From Paraburkholderia sp. BL25I1N1 (GTDB lineage: Bacteria; Pseudomonadota; Gammaproteobacteria; Burkholderiales; Burkholderiaceae): a stretch of DNA of 64,000 nucleotides. The translations under genes and the position numbers were made by a program. Under the pieces are notes generated by a model that was given only the letters and a program-made list of their open reading frames with translations, did no database searches and was not told the origin of the DNA. Of this stretch, positions 50,322-59,565 are shown piece after piece. Numbering within the stretch: position 1 is the first letter of the stretch; each line of letters opens with the position of its first letter. Location of the stretch: positions 207,223 through 271,222 of the forward strand of contig NZ_PVZB01000013.1 in assembly GCF_003002025.1 (NCBI RefSeq), given 5' to 3'.

Positions 50322-50419
50322 AAGTTCTCCACCAAGCACGCATGCACTTGTGCAATGCAACACGTTCGCCGCGTTCGCGGAATCGCCGTGTTATCCGGAT
50401 AGTACTGCGAGGATTCGGA

Positions 50420-50435
50420 TATCGCTGTCGCGATA
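50420..50435. promoter_or_regulatory. inverted repeat in AraC/LRAT intergenic region
   Basis: TATCGC (50420-50425) and GCGATA (50430-50435) flank TGTC. It lies 100 bp upstream of the AraC start and 240 bp upstream of the LRAT-like gene. It could be a regulator site, but XylS-type activators usually bind direct repeats, so the link is weak. Confidence 0.3.
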
Positions 50436-50676
50436 CCTGTTATATGACTCATCGCGCTCGCAATAAACGGGCCATTTCGTTTCGATCCTAGAGAAATCCG
50501 AGTTCGTTCACATCGGCAAATACCCGGCACAAGGGTGAGACAACGGTGCACGAACGACCGGCCTGGACGGACACAATTTCTGGACTCTCCGGACATCGAT
50601 TGGATTCGGTGGATAGATCGGCGGAAGCCGGCGCCTCATGCTTTGATCATGGCCCCAGCGCCTACGGAGGTGTGCC

Positions 50677-51204
50677 ATGGCATCCAGGCAGTTCAATGGG
50701 AGACTCGACAGGACCTTCGTGCGGGTCGGATCCGAACGCGTGCGGTCAAGCACTCTGCCGACTGACATTGAACCGGATGAGGGCAGCCACATTATTGCTC
50801 GCCGATCCGCATACGACCATCACGGCATCTATGTGGGAAATGGAACGGTGGTGCACTACGCCGGTCTCTGCCGATCTCTGCACCGAGGTCCGGTGGAGGA
50901 AACCACGATCGAGTGCTTTGCCTCAGGGCATGAAATCGCGGTCAAGCCGAACCCTATGGCGAGATACGTCGGCGCCGAAGCAGTTCGCCGCGCCCGCTCG
51001 CGACTGGGCGAAAACCGCTACCGGCTGTTGCGCAACAACTGCGAGCATTTCTGCAACTGGTGCTTGTATGGGGAAAGCCGCAGTGAACAGGTCGAAGCAT
51101 GTTTCGCCCATCCCATGCTGGCGCTGCGTGCCGTAACGGGCCTGTTCCTCCAGATCTTCACACTGAAACTGCACGGCATGCGCTGCATCGCGCGCGCAAT
51201 GTGA
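50677..51204 (+). CDS. LRAT (lecithin:retinol acyltransferase)-like NlpC/P60 superfamily protein
   Basis: 175 residues. The domain starts at GSHIIARRSAYDHHGIYVGN, with the catalytic-type His49 and a second His60 (VVHYAG). The conserved NCEHF motif (RLLRNNCEHFCNWC) provides Cys122. The spacing matches bacterial LRAT/NlpC-like thiol acyltransferases or hydrolases. A hydrophobic helix follows (LRAVTGLFLQIFTLKLHGM). It is the first plus-strand gene after the AraC regulator, so it may be the leader gene of the indole operon, though no role in that pathway is known. Other possibilities are an amidase or a lipid-modifying enzyme. Confidence 0.75.
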   Translation: MASRQFNGRLDRTFVRVGSERVRSSTLPTDIEPDEGSHIIARRSAYDHHGIYVGNGTVVHYAGLCRSLHRGPVEETTIECFASGHEIAVKPNPMARYVGAEAVRRARSRLGENRYRLLRNNCEHFCNWCLYGESRSEQVEACFAHPMLALRAVTGLFLQIFTLKLHGMRCIARAM

Positions 51205-51228
51205 TCTGCACCCGTCATGGAGAACGAC

Positions 51229-51468
51229 ATGCACGCCACGGAAAAATCGCTGCGCGGACTGGTCGATAAATGGCTCGCACCGACGCACGCCGTGCGCACG
51301 CGTGTGACCCGGTTCAGTCGACTCTCACTGCATCGCCAACGCTATGTCTGCGTCGAGACGTCGGGGCCGATGGGAACGCTAGCACTTTTCTTCTTCAGAC
51401 ACGACGACAGATCGTGGCGGGTATATCCGCCTGAGACGGAAAGGCCTGCGATGGCCTCGTGGCTGTGA
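51229..51468 (+). CDS. small hypothetical protein (79 aa)
   Basis: From ATG 51229 (GGAGAACGAC upstream; another Met at 51217 lies within the ribosome site). It begins MHATEKSLRGLVDKWLAPTH, then has strands YVCVETSG and TLALFFFRHDDRSWRVYPPE. No family is assigned. It lies 24 bp after the LRAT-like gene and 130 bp before the hydrolase gene. Confidence 0.5.
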   Translation: MHATEKSLRGLVDKWLAPTHAVRTRVTRFSRLSLHRQRYVCVETSGPMGTLALFFFRHDDRSWRVYPPETERPAMASWL

Positions 51469-51597
51469 CTTGCACGCGGATCCGCGGCATCAGTGACGAA
51501 TTCCGCATTTCCTGGATACCGGTCGCAGGCAACGGATAGTGCACCCAGTATTGGCCACCAATACTTGATTCACAAACCACCCTATGTCGAGGCTCAA

Positions 51598-52839
51598 ATG
51601 AAAGGTCGATACATCGAAATTCCATGCGCGGGCGGCGCCACTTTTCGCGGCTATCTGGCGACGCCGGCGAACGGGAAAGGTCCCGGCATCGTGCTTTGCC
51701 ATGAGATCTTCGGCGTCAACGGGACGATGCGCGAAGTGGCCGACTACTACGCCGAAGAAGGATATACCGTCCTTGCTCCCGATCTGTTCTGGCGCGCCGA
51801 ACCGGGTATTGAACTGGACTATTCGCCCGAAGACGCCGAGTGTGCCTTCGCTCTGTATCGCGCCTTCGATCACGACAAAGGCGTCGAAGACATCGATGCA
51901 GCCATAAGTGCGCTCGGTTCGATTCCCGAATGCGTCGGTCAAATCGGTGTGCTTGGTTTTTGCCTGGGCGGCAAGCTGGCGTACCTCGCTGCGTGCCGCT
52001 TGCCGCGCGTCGCTTGTGCCGTCAGCTATTACGGTGTCGGTATCGAAACGGCCCTTGATGAATCCGAAAACCTGCGTGGACGGCTGGTGCTGCAGATCGC
52101 CGGGCAGGACCGCTTCTGCCCTGCCGAAGCCCAGCAGCAGATCCAGGCGGCTTTGTCCAGGCGGGAGTGCGTCGAGATTTACACGTATCCCGGCCTGGAT
52201 CACGCATTTGCCCGGGCACGCGGCGAGCACTGGGACAAGGCTGCTGCGACGATGGCGCATCAACGCACGGTTGCGGCGTTCAGGCGCGAGATGGGTCCGC
52301 ACTACGATCTGTCTTCGCTCTGGGAGGCGCATCTCGCTCATGAATTCACCACGCGCGACGTCGACGCGACCATGCGCACGATGGTACCCGAGCCGTACGT
52401 CAATCACATTCCCACGATGACGGGCGGCGTCGGGTACAGCGAACTCAAGCGTTTTTATCGCCATCACTTCGTCCATAACAATCCGCCCGATACCACGATC
52501 ACCCCAGTGTCGCGCACGGTTGGCGCAACGCAGATCGTCGACGAACTGCTGTTCTGCTTTACCCATACGACGGAAATCGACTGGATGCTGCCAGGCGTTG
52601 CACCGACTGGAAAGCGTGTCGAGATACCCCTCGTTGCGATTGTCAAATTTCGCGGCGACAAGCTCTATCACGAGCACATCTACTGGGACCAGGCGAGTGT
52701 ACTGGTGCAGATCGGTCTGCTCGAGCCGGAAGGCTTGCCGGTCGCGGGCGCCGAGACGGCCCACAAACTGCTCGACGAAACCCTCCCTTCAAACACGCTG
52801 ATGAACCGCTGGCTGAGCGCCGACAGCGCAGCACGTTGA
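51598..52839 (+). CDS. iifA: dienelactone hydrolase fused to SnoaL-like domain (IifA-like)
   Basis: 413 residues in two domains. Residues 1-230 are a dienelactone hydrolase with the complete triad Cys122 (GFCLGGK), Asp171 (AGQDRF) and His202 (GLDHAF), plus Glu36 (CHEIFG), at positions matching Pseudomonas DLH. Residues about 240-400 are a SnoaL/NTF2-like domain. In indole degraders the gene in this position (iifA) is reported to convert 3-hydroxyindolin-2-one to anthranilate as a cofactor-independent oxygenase. I infer the same here from gene order; the symbol is by analogy. The start at 51598 is chosen because the domain begins directly after it. Confidence 0.75.
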   Translation: MKGRYIEIPCAGGATFRGYLATPANGKGPGIVLCHEIFGVNGTMREVADYYAEEGYTVLAPDLFWRAEPGIELDYSPEDAECAFALYRAFDHDKGVEDIDAAISALGSIPECVGQIGVLGFCLGGKLAYLAACRLPRVACAVSYYGVGIETALDESENLRGRLVLQIAGQDRFCPAEAQQQIQAALSRRECVEIYTYPGLDHAFARARGEHWDKAAATMAHQRTVAAFRREMGPHYDLSSLWEAHLAHEFTTRDVDATMRTMVPEPYVNHIPTMTGGVGYSELKRFYRHHFVHNNPPDTTITPVSRTVGATQIVDELLFCFTHTTEIDWMLPGVAPTGKRVEIPLVAIVKFRGDKLYHEHIYWDQASVLVQIGLLEPEGLPVAGAETAHKLLDETLPSNTLMNRWLSADSAAR

Positions 52840-52868
52840 ACCACGCTGACGAATCCACGGAGAACACC

Positions 52869-53657
52869 ATGACATCACTGACAGGAAAGGTGGCGATCGT
52901 CACAGGCGGCGCCACGCTGATTGGCGCGGCCGTCGCGAAGGATCTGGCCGACGCCGGCGCCAGGGTTGCCGTTCTGGACATCGATGCGGAAAACGGTCAG
53001 CGCACAGCACACGCGCTCGGCGAAAACGCCATTTTCGTCCAGACGGATATCACCGACGACAAGGCCATCGATCACGCGATTGCCAGAACGGTCGACAGTT
53101 TCGGTGCGGTCGACATTCTTGTGAACCTTGCTTGCAGTTACGTGGATAACGGCTTTAGTGCGAGCCGCAATGACTGGCTCGGCGCCATGGACGTCAACGT
53201 GATCTCCGCCGTGATGCTTGCGAAAGCGGCCTACCCATACATGAAACACCAGGGCGGGGGTGTGATCGTGAATTTCAGTTCGATTTCGGCCCAGTGCGCG
53301 CAAACGGGGCGGTGGCTTTATCCGGCATCGAAAGCCGCGCTCAGGCATTTGACGCGCAGCATGGCGATGGATCTCGCCGTCGACAACATCCGGGTGAATT
53401 CCGTGTCTCCGGGCTGGACGTGGTCCCGCGTGATGCATGAACTCACACACGGGAATCGCGCGAAAGCCGATCGTGTCGCTGCCTCGTTTCACCTTCTGGG
53501 GCGGGTCGGCAATCCCGAAGAGGTTGCCCGGGTCGTCACGTTCCTGTGTAGCGATGCGGCCAGCTTCGTGACGGGTGCGGACTACGCGGTGGATGGCGGC
53601 TACTCGACGATGGGACCGGAACAGAACATACCCGCGATCCCCAGGCTTGCCGAATGA
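52869..53657 (+). CDS. iifB: short-chain dehydrogenase (IifB-like, indoline diol dehydrogenase)
   Basis: A 262-residue classical SDR from ATG 52869 (GGAGAACACC upstream, 30 bp after the previous stop). TGGATLIGAAVAKDL binds the cofactor, and Asp in AVLDIDAEN predicts NAD+. Ser is in NFSSISAQ, and Tyr/Lys are in YPASKAALRH. NLACSY replaces the usual NNAG. In iif clusters the SDR oxidises indole-2,3-dihydrodiol to 3-hydroxyindolin-2-one. The position here supports that role. Confidence 0.78.
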   Translation: MTSLTGKVAIVTGGATLIGAAVAKDLADAGARVAVLDIDAENGQRTAHALGENAIFVQTDITDDKAIDHAIARTVDSFGAVDILVNLACSYVDNGFSASRNDWLGAMDVNVISAVMLAKAAYPYMKHQGGGVIVNFSSISAQCAQTGRWLYPASKAALRHLTRSMAMDLAVDNIRVNSVSPGWTWSRVMHELTHGNRAKADRVAASFHLLGRVGNPEEVARVVTFLCSDAASFVTGADYAVDGGYSTMGPEQNIPAIPRLAE

Positions 53658-53741
53658 AACCTTGCGAGGGTGCGCGGCGGATAACGCATCGACGCCCATG
53701 CGTCTTTTCCCAGACAACAACCTATTCAGGAGACATCGTCC

Positions 53742-54980
53742 ATGAGAAACATTGCAGTCGTCGGAGCGGGACAGGCAGGCTTGCAACTGGCTTTGGCCTT
53801 GCTCGATCAGGGTTATCGGATCACGCTCGCCACCAATCGCAGCGCAGAGCAGATTCGCACAGGCAGGGTCATGTCCAGCCAGTGCATGTTCAATGAATCC
53901 CTGCAAACCGAGCGCGATCTCGGTCTGAACGGATGGGAGGAAGCGTGTCCTTCCATTGAGGGAATCAGTGTCGCTGTGCCGCACCCGGAAGTGGCCGGCG
54001 AAAAAATCATCGACTGGTCGGCGCGTCTGCATCGCTATGCACAGGCCGTCGATCAACGGATCAAGATGGCGGCATGGCTCGAAGAAGTTGCACGGCGCGG
54101 AGCCGATGTGCGCATCGTCGATGTCGGGGTGCCGGAGCTCGAACAGTTGAGCGCGAGCCACGATCTTGTGCTGCTTGCAGCAGGCAAGGGCGAGGTAGTC
54201 AACCTGCTCGGACGCGACCCGGAGCGTAGCGCATTCAGTCAGCCGCAGCGCGTCCTGGCCCTGACCTATGTGACGGGCATGACGCCGTCGACGCCCTATT
54301 CACGGGTGCGCTTCAACCTGTTGCCTGGAATAGGAGAGTATTTCGTGTTCCCGGCCCTGACGGTGACGGGGCCCTGCGAAATCATGGTCTTCGAAGGCAT
54401 TCCTGGCGGACCGCTGGATCGCTGGGGCAATGTAAAAACACCCGCGCAGCATCTGGAAAGAAGTCTCGACATTGTCCGCCAGTACGTTCCCTGGGAAGCA
54501 GAGCGTTGCGCGAATGTGCAGTTGACGGATCCCAACGGTGTTCTGTCCGGTCGTTTTGCACCCACCGTACGCAAGCCGTTCTTCCGGCTGCCCTCCGGGC
54601 GGACCATCTTTGGGATGGCCGATGCGGTGGTGGTGAATGACCCTATCACCGGGCAAGGTTCGAACAGCGCGGCGAAATGCAGCAAGGTGTACCTGAACGC
54701 AATCCTCGCAAGAGAATCGGCACCCTTCTCCGAGGACTGGATGCAGCAGACGTTCGACCGTTACTGGGACTACGCGCAACACGTGGTCAGGTGGACCAAT
54801 TCGATGCTCACGCCGCCGCCGCCCCACATCCTCGATCTGCTCCGCGTTGCCGGCGATTCGCAGGCGCTTGCGTCCGGGATCGTCAATGGCTTCGATGATC
54901 CGCGTACGTTTTCGCCGTGGTGGTTCGATCCGGCTGCATGCAACGCGTTCATCCGCGAAAAGACCAGGGCTGCCGCCTGA
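53742..54980 (+). CDS. iifC: StyA/IifC-type FAD-dependent indole monooxygenase
   Basis: A 412-residue class E flavin monooxygenase (StyA is about 415). The N-terminal Rossmann motif is VVGAGQAGLQLALALLDQGY. ATNRSAEQIRTGRVMSSQCM and LLAAGKGEVVNLLGRD are typical of styrene/indole monooxygenases. The family epoxidises styrene or indole using FADH2 supplied by a separate reductase, encoded 27 bp downstream. With indole the product is an epoxide/dihydrodiol, or indigo when intermediates accumulate. The ATG follows CAGGAGACATCGTCC. Confidence 0.85.
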   Translation: MRNIAVVGAGQAGLQLALALLDQGYRITLATNRSAEQIRTGRVMSSQCMFNESLQTERDLGLNGWEEACPSIEGISVAVPHPEVAGEKIIDWSARLHRYAQAVDQRIKMAAWLEEVARRGADVRIVDVGVPELEQLSASHDLVLLAAGKGEVVNLLGRDPERSAFSQPQRVLALTYVTGMTPSTPYSRVRFNLLPGIGEYFVFPALTVTGPCEIMVFEGIPGGPLDRWGNVKTPAQHLERSLDIVRQYVPWEAERCANVQLTDPNGVLSGRFAPTVRKPFFRLPSGRTIFGMADAVVVNDPITGQGSNSAAKCSKVYLNAILARESAPFSEDWMQQTFDRYWDYAQHVVRWTNSMLTPPPPHILDLLRVAGDSQALASGIVNGFDDPRTFSPWWFDPAACNAFIREKTRAAA

Positions 54981-55007
54981 CCACGAACGACCCGCAGGAG
55001 ATCACAC

Positions 55008-55538
55008 ATGACCACTCACCTCAATCTCGATGCGCTCGCGACGGGCAGCCGCCCGTTCGATTCGAAGCATTTCCGCTCCGCACTCGGCCAGTTTCCGACA
55101 GGCGTCACGGTAATCACGACACGCACGGGAGATGGCCGAAGAATAGGGCTAACCGCGAATTCATTTTCTTCGCTGTCGCTGGACCCTCCGTTGATTTTGT
55201 GGAGTCTCGCAAAACCGTCACCGAGCATGGCCGATTTTGTTGCAACTACGCATTTCGCCATCAACATGCTGGCCGACGATCAGCAGCATCTTTCGCGTAC
55301 TTTTGCAACGGCATCTCCTGACAAGTTTGCAGGCGTGCCCTGCGTCGATAGTCCCGACGGCGTGCCGCTCATCGACGGTAGTGCCGCTCACTTCGTGTGT
55401 CGCAACGTCGGTCAATACGACGGTGGCGATCACCTCATCTTCATTGGCGGTGTCGAGGAGTATGAGTCGTTTGGCAGAGCACCCCTCGTCTTTCATGCAG
55501 GCGCTTATCGGGTTGTTTCACCGCATCCGCACATTTGA
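55008..55538 (+). CDS. iifD: flavin reductase partner of the indole monooxygenase
   Basis: 176 residues of the FlaRed family. FRSALGQFPTGVTVITTRTG (about residues 22-41), GLTANSFSSLSLDPPLILWS and FAINMLADDQQHLSRTFATA are the diagnostic blocks. It reduces FAD or FMN with NAD(P)H and passes it to the monooxygenase encoded immediately upstream. A CAGGAGATCACAC ribosome site precedes ATG 55008. The order oxygenase-reductase matches styAB and iifCD. Confidence 0.88.
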   Translation: MTTHLNLDALATGSRPFDSKHFRSALGQFPTGVTVITTRTGDGRRIGLTANSFSSLSLDPPLILWSLAKPSPSMADFVATTHFAINMLADDQQHLSRTFATASPDKFAGVPCVDSPDGVPLIDGSAAHFVCRNVGQYDGGDHLIFIGGVEEYESFGRAPLVFHAGAYRVVSPHPHI

Positions 55539-55577
55539 CGCTTCGCGACCATGACAATCTGATAGAAGGTGCTGTCA

Positions 55578-56534
55578 ATGAGAAACAACGGTGCTCGACT
55601 CTTGCCATGTCTCGTATCAGTGGCGGTATTGTGTTTCGCTTCGCCGGCTTCCGCCAACGATCTTCCGGCCGTCAATCTGGGCGCGACAAGCTTTCTTGAC
55701 GGCTTGCCGCCTGCTGGATCGGGTTGGTATGCGCAGCAGTACTTCCAGTACTACACGGCGGGGCGAATCAACGACAACGCGGGGAACCGGGTGCCGCTGC
55801 CGAAGCAGGATATCGATATCTTTGCGGGCATCACGCAGCTCACATACCAGTCGCCCCTAACATTTGCGACCGCGCATCCGGGTCTCAATCTGATGCTGCC
55901 ATGGATCGCATCGGCGCATGTGGACGATGGCCTGGGCAACACAGCGCTGAGCTCACAGAACGGTATCGGTGATCTGCTGATTGGACCGTTCATCCAGTTC
56001 GATCCCGTGATGGGCGCTAACGGTCCGCGTTTCGCGCAGCGCTTTGAGTTCCAGTTCATCGTGCCGACGGGGGCATACGATCCGCGCAAGGCGATCAATC
56101 CGGGCAGCCACTTCTGGTCGTTCAACCCGTACTGGGCGGCGACCGTCTGGCTGACGCCGAAGTGGACCGTTTCATGGCGTCTGCATTACTTGTGGAATGC
56201 GACCAACCACGACCCGGCGACGGCGCTCGGACCCGATGTCACTTCATCTCAGGCGGGCCAGGCCGTTCATGTAAACCTTGCCACCGAGTACGAAGTTCGC
56301 CCCGGTCTTCGGATTGGACTGAACGGGTATTGGCTGCGGCAGATCACCGACATGAAGGTGAACGGCGCAGACGTGCCGGGGACTCGCGAAGCAGTCTGGG
56401 CGATCGGGCCAGGTGCGATGTATAGCTTTTCGCAGCACGATCATGTGTTTTTTAACACTTACTTCGAGCGGGACGCCAGAAATCGCCCCCAGGGGACGAG
56501 GGTGGTCCTGCGGTATGTGCATCATTTTAATTAG
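55578..56534 (+). CDS. outer-membrane transporter-like protein (SphA/phenol_MetA_deg family)
   Basis: 318 residues from ATG 55578 (GAAGGTG upstream). It has a signal peptide (RLLPCLVSVAVLCFASPASA), then VNLGATSFLDGLPPAGSGWY and aromatic-rich beta strands, ending in the outer-membrane-type RVVLRYVHHFN. The family is encoded in many aromatic-degradation operons and is thought to form an outer-membrane channel for hydrophobic substrates. Here it would admit indole or anthranilate. It lies 40 bp after iifD. Confidence 0.82.
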   Translation: MRNNGARLLPCLVSVAVLCFASPASANDLPAVNLGATSFLDGLPPAGSGWYAQQYFQYYTAGRINDNAGNRVPLPKQDIDIFAGITQLTYQSPLTFATAHPGLNLMLPWIASAHVDDGLGNTALSSQNGIGDLLIGPFIQFDPVMGANGPRFAQRFEFQFIVPTGAYDPRKAINPGSHFWSFNPYWAATVWLTPKWTVSWRLHYLWNATNHDPATALGPDVTSSQAGQAVHVNLATEYEVRPGLRIGLNGYWLRQITDMKVNGADVPGTREAVWAIGPGAMYSFSQHDHVFFNTYFERDARNRPQGTRVVLRYVHHFN

Positions 56535-56629
56535 CGATATATCTCCGCAAAGTTTTTTTTGCATTTTCTTTGGTTACCAAAAGAACGGTGGTGGTTTCTC
56601 GTTCGGATCGCATTGAAGGAGCAGTTAGC

Positions 56630-57550
56630 ATGATGCACGACGACATAGATGCACTGGTGAAGTGCTTTATCGTGGACGCAGCCAAAGGCGTACGCAATGA
56701 GCGCGTCCAGGAGGTGGTGGTTCGCCTGACAGGCGATCTGTTCAAGGCCATTGAGGACCTCGATCTGCAGCCTGGCGAGATCTGGAAGGGTCTCGAGTAT
56801 CTCGCGCAGGCTGGTGCCACTCGCGAAATCGGTCTTCTCGCCGCAGGGCTCGGCCTCGAGCGGTTCATCGATATTCGCAGCGATGAGGCTGAGGCGCGCG
56901 CCGGCTTGACGGGCGGCACGCCGCGTACTATCGAAGGCCCCCTGTATGTTGCGGGCGCACCCGAAAGTGTTGGCTTCGCGCGGCTCGACGACGAGAGTGA
57001 GCCAGAGGCCGCGGAAGCGCTTTTCATCCAGGGCACGGTTTACGGAGCAGACGGACGCCCCTTGCCGAACGCAAAGGTGGAAGTGTGGCATGCAAACACG
57101 CGTGGCAATTATTCCCACTTTGACAAGACGCAGTCGCCATTCAACTTGCGGCGGTCCATCCTGACCGATGACAGCGGGCGTTATTCGTTGCGCAGCATCA
57201 TGCCTGTCGGCTATGGATGCCCGCCCGAAGGCACGACTCAGCAGTTGCTCAACCTGCTAGGCCGTCACGGACAGCGTCCGGCGCACATCCACTTCTTCGT
57301 GTCGGCAGCGAGTCATCGCAAGCTCACGACGCAGATCAATATCGATGGCGACCGCTACCTTTGGGACGACTTCGCGTTTGCAAGCCGTGAAGGTCTTGTG
57401 CCCGCCATACGCCGTGTCGATGCGCCCGAAGAACTCGCACGGAGGGGCGTGACGACGCCTTTCGCATCGATCGATTTCGATTTCCGCCTGTATGGCGAAA
57501 CAGCCGGCGCGCCGCCAGCTGAAGTCGAACGTGAACGTGCGAGCGCCTGA
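56630..57550 (+). CDS. catA: catechol 1,2-dioxygenase
   Basis: A 306-residue intradiol dioxygenase. It has the N-terminal helical dimerisation domain (residues about 1-100) and the catalytic beta domain. Iron(III) ligands are Tyr161 (GNYSHFDK), Tyr195 (VGYGCPPEG), His219 and His221 (RPAHIHFF), spaced as in Acinetobacter CatA. It opens catechol to cis,cis-muconate. AAGGAG precedes ATG 56630 by eight bases; the in-frame start at 56570 is less likely. It stands 95 bp after the channel gene and 120 bp before antA, so anthranilate-derived catechol is its likely substrate. Confidence 0.93.
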   Translation: MMHDDIDALVKCFIVDAAKGVRNERVQEVVVRLTGDLFKAIEDLDLQPGEIWKGLEYLAQAGATREIGLLAAGLGLERFIDIRSDEAEARAGLTGGTPRTIEGPLYVAGAPESVGFARLDDESEPEAAEALFIQGTVYGADGRPLPNAKVEVWHANTRGNYSHFDKTQSPFNLRRSILTDDSGRYSLRSIMPVGYGCPPEGTTQQLLNLLGRHGQRPAHIHFFVSAASHRKLTTQINIDGDRYLWDDFAFASREGLVPAIRRVDAPEELARRGVTTPFASIDFDFRLYGETAGAPPAEVERERASA

Positions 57551-57669
57551 ATTCAAAAGGATCCGGTTACCGGGCACCTTGTGCAGCGACGCAGCGTAAC
57601 GCATACCGACGGGAAGCATGCGGTGCGTGCCTTGCACCGTCAGCCGGCGGCAGACATGAGAGGACGACG

Positions 57670-59058
57670 ATGAATACTGTAAGAAACGTAGCTGAATGGA
57701 AGGAGTTTGTGAGCGGCTGCCTGGACTTCCGTCCGGCAGAGGGCGTCTACCGGATCGCTCGCGAAATGTTCACGGAGCCTGAACTGTTCGCGCTCGAAAT
57801 GGAACTGATTTTCGAAAAGGCGTGGATTTATGCATGTCACGAGAGCGAAATTCCGCATCCGCATGATTTCATCACGATGCAGGCAGGCCGCCAGCCGCTG
57901 ATCATAAGCCGGGACGGCAGTGGTGCGCTTCACGCGATGGTCAATGCGTGCCAGCACCGCGGTGCCACGCTCACGCGCATGAGCAAAGGCAATCAGTCGA
58001 CCTTCACGTGCCCGTTCCATGCATGGTGCTACAAGAGTGACGGGCGGCTCGTCAAGGTCAAGGCGCCGTCGGAATATTGTGAAGACTTCGACAAAGGCAC
58101 GCGTGGCCTGAAGAAGGCGCGCATTGCAAGCTACAAGGGTTTTGTGTTCGTTAGCCTTGATGTGGCAGCCACGGATTCGCTCGAAGACTACCTTGGCGAC
58201 ACGCGCGTCTTTCTCGACATGATGGTCGCACAGTCGCCTACCGGCGAGCTCGAGGTGCTTCCTGGCAAGTCGACCTATACCTACGACGGCAACTGGAAGC
58301 TGCAAAACGAGAATGGACTCGACGGCTATCACGTGAGTACAGTCCACTACAACTATGTGGCGACCGTCAAGCACCGTCATGAATCGAATGTGCAAAAGGG
58401 TGCGGCAACCAACGGCACGCTCGACTACAGCAAGCTCGGTGCTGGCGACGCGGAGACCGACGACGGCTGGTTCTCGTTCCGTAACGGGCATTCGGTGCTA
58501 TTCAGTGACATGCCAAATCCGGAGGTGCGACCCGGCTATGCGAGTGTGATGCCACGCCTCGTTCAGGAGTACGGCACGCAGCGCGCTGAATGGATGATGC
58601 ATCGGCTGCGCAACCTGAACGTGTACCCGAGTCTTTTCTTCATGGACCAGATCAGCTCGCAGTTGCGCATCGTGCGTCCAATCGCGTGGAACAAGACCGA
58701 GGTGATCAGCCAGTGCATCGGCGTGAAGGGCGAATCGGACAGCGACCGTGAGAGCCGCATCCGCCAGTTCGAGGATTTTTTCAATGTGTCGGGTATGGGC
58801 ACACCCGACGATCTCGTGGAGTTTCGTGAAGCGCAGCGGGGCTTTCAGGCGCGCCTTGAGCGCTGGAGCGACATTTCGCGAGGCCATCACAAATGGATGG
58901 AACAGGAAACACCTAACAGCACGTTGTTGGGCATCTCACCCGCATTAACAGGTTCCGAGTTCACGCATGAAGGTTTGTATGTGAACCAGCACGGCGCATG
59001 GCAGGCGCTATTGCTGAAAGGGTTGCGGCAGAAGTCACTGAGCATCAAGGAGGTCTGA
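57670..59058 (+). CDS. antA: anthranilate 1,2-dioxygenase large (alpha) subunit
   Basis: A 462-residue Rieske oxygenase. The 2Fe-2S ligands are Cys94 and His96 (NACQHRGA), then Cys114 and His117 (CPFHAW). The mononuclear iron site is Asp218-His221-His226 (NGLDGYHVSTVHYNYV) with a later Asp. The length and the small subunit and single reductase that follow fit the two-component AntABC/BenABC type rather than the three-component AndA type. The neighbouring indole genes favour anthranilate over benzoate. It converts anthranilate to catechol with loss of ammonia and CO2. AGAGGACGACG precedes the start. Confidence 0.88.
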   Translation: MNTVRNVAEWKEFVSGCLDFRPAEGVYRIAREMFTEPELFALEMELIFEKAWIYACHESEIPHPHDFITMQAGRQPLIISRDGSGALHAMVNACQHRGATLTRMSKGNQSTFTCPFHAWCYKSDGRLVKVKAPSEYCEDFDKGTRGLKKARIASYKGFVFVSLDVAATDSLEDYLGDTRVFLDMMVAQSPTGELEVLPGKSTYTYDGNWKLQNENGLDGYHVSTVHYNYVATVKHRHESNVQKGAATNGTLDYSKLGAGDAETDDGWFSFRNGHSVLFSDMPNPEVRPGYASVMPRLVQEYGTQRAEWMMHRLRNLNVYPSLFFMDQISSQLRIVRPIAWNKTEVISQCIGVKGESDSDRESRIRQFEDFFNVSGMGTPDDLVEFREAQRGFQARLERWSDISRGHHKWMEQETPNSTLLGISPALTGSEFTHEGLYVNQHGAWQALLLKGLRQKSLSIKEV

Positions 59059-59062
59059 GATC

Positions 59063-59551
59063 ATGAACCCGTTGCAGCCTTCAATTGAACAGTTCTTTTA
59101 TCGCAAATCCGAACTTTGCGACGCGCGGGACTGGGATGCTTACCTCGCCCTTTTTGACGAGCGATGCGAATTCCACGTGCCGCAGTGGGATTCGGAATTC
59201 GAGTACACGACAGATCCCCGGCGCGGTCTGTCACTGATCTACTATGCGAATCGCTCCGGACTGGAAGATCGTGTGTTTCGACTGCGCACCGGCAAATCGG
59301 CCGCGTCGACACCGTTACCGCGTACCCTCCATCAAATCAGCAATGTACGTGTTTCTGGCGGGCCGGACGGGTTGACGGAAGCAAAGGTCAACTGGGCAAC
59401 GTTTTACGCGCGTCATGGCGTGTCGGAGCACTTTTTCGGCCACGGGACTTACCAACTGCGTGCCGACGGCGATAGCTGGAAGATTGTGCGCAAACACGCA
59501 CTGCTGCTCAATGACCGCATCAACGCGGTCCTGGACTTTTACCATCTGTAA
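59063..59551 (+). CDS. antB: anthranilate 1,2-dioxygenase small (beta) subunit
   Basis: A 162-residue NTF2-like subunit with FFYRKSELCDARDWDAYLAL, FDERCEFHVPQWDSEFEYTT and the closing RKHALLLNDRINAVLDFYHL of the ring-hydroxylating beta family. It starts 4 bp after the antA stop, with its AAGGAGGT ribosome site inside the antA end, so translation is coupled. It has a structural role in the alpha3beta3 hexamer. Confidence 0.9.
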   Translation: MNPLQPSIEQFFYRKSELCDARDWDAYLALFDERCEFHVPQWDSEFEYTTDPRRGLSLIYYANRSGLEDRVFRLRTGKSAASTPLPRTLHQISNVRVSGGPDGLTEAKVNWATFYARHGVSEHFFGHGTYQLRADGDSWKIVRKHALLLNDRINAVLDFYHL

Positions 59552-59565
59552 TCGGGGGCATCGAG

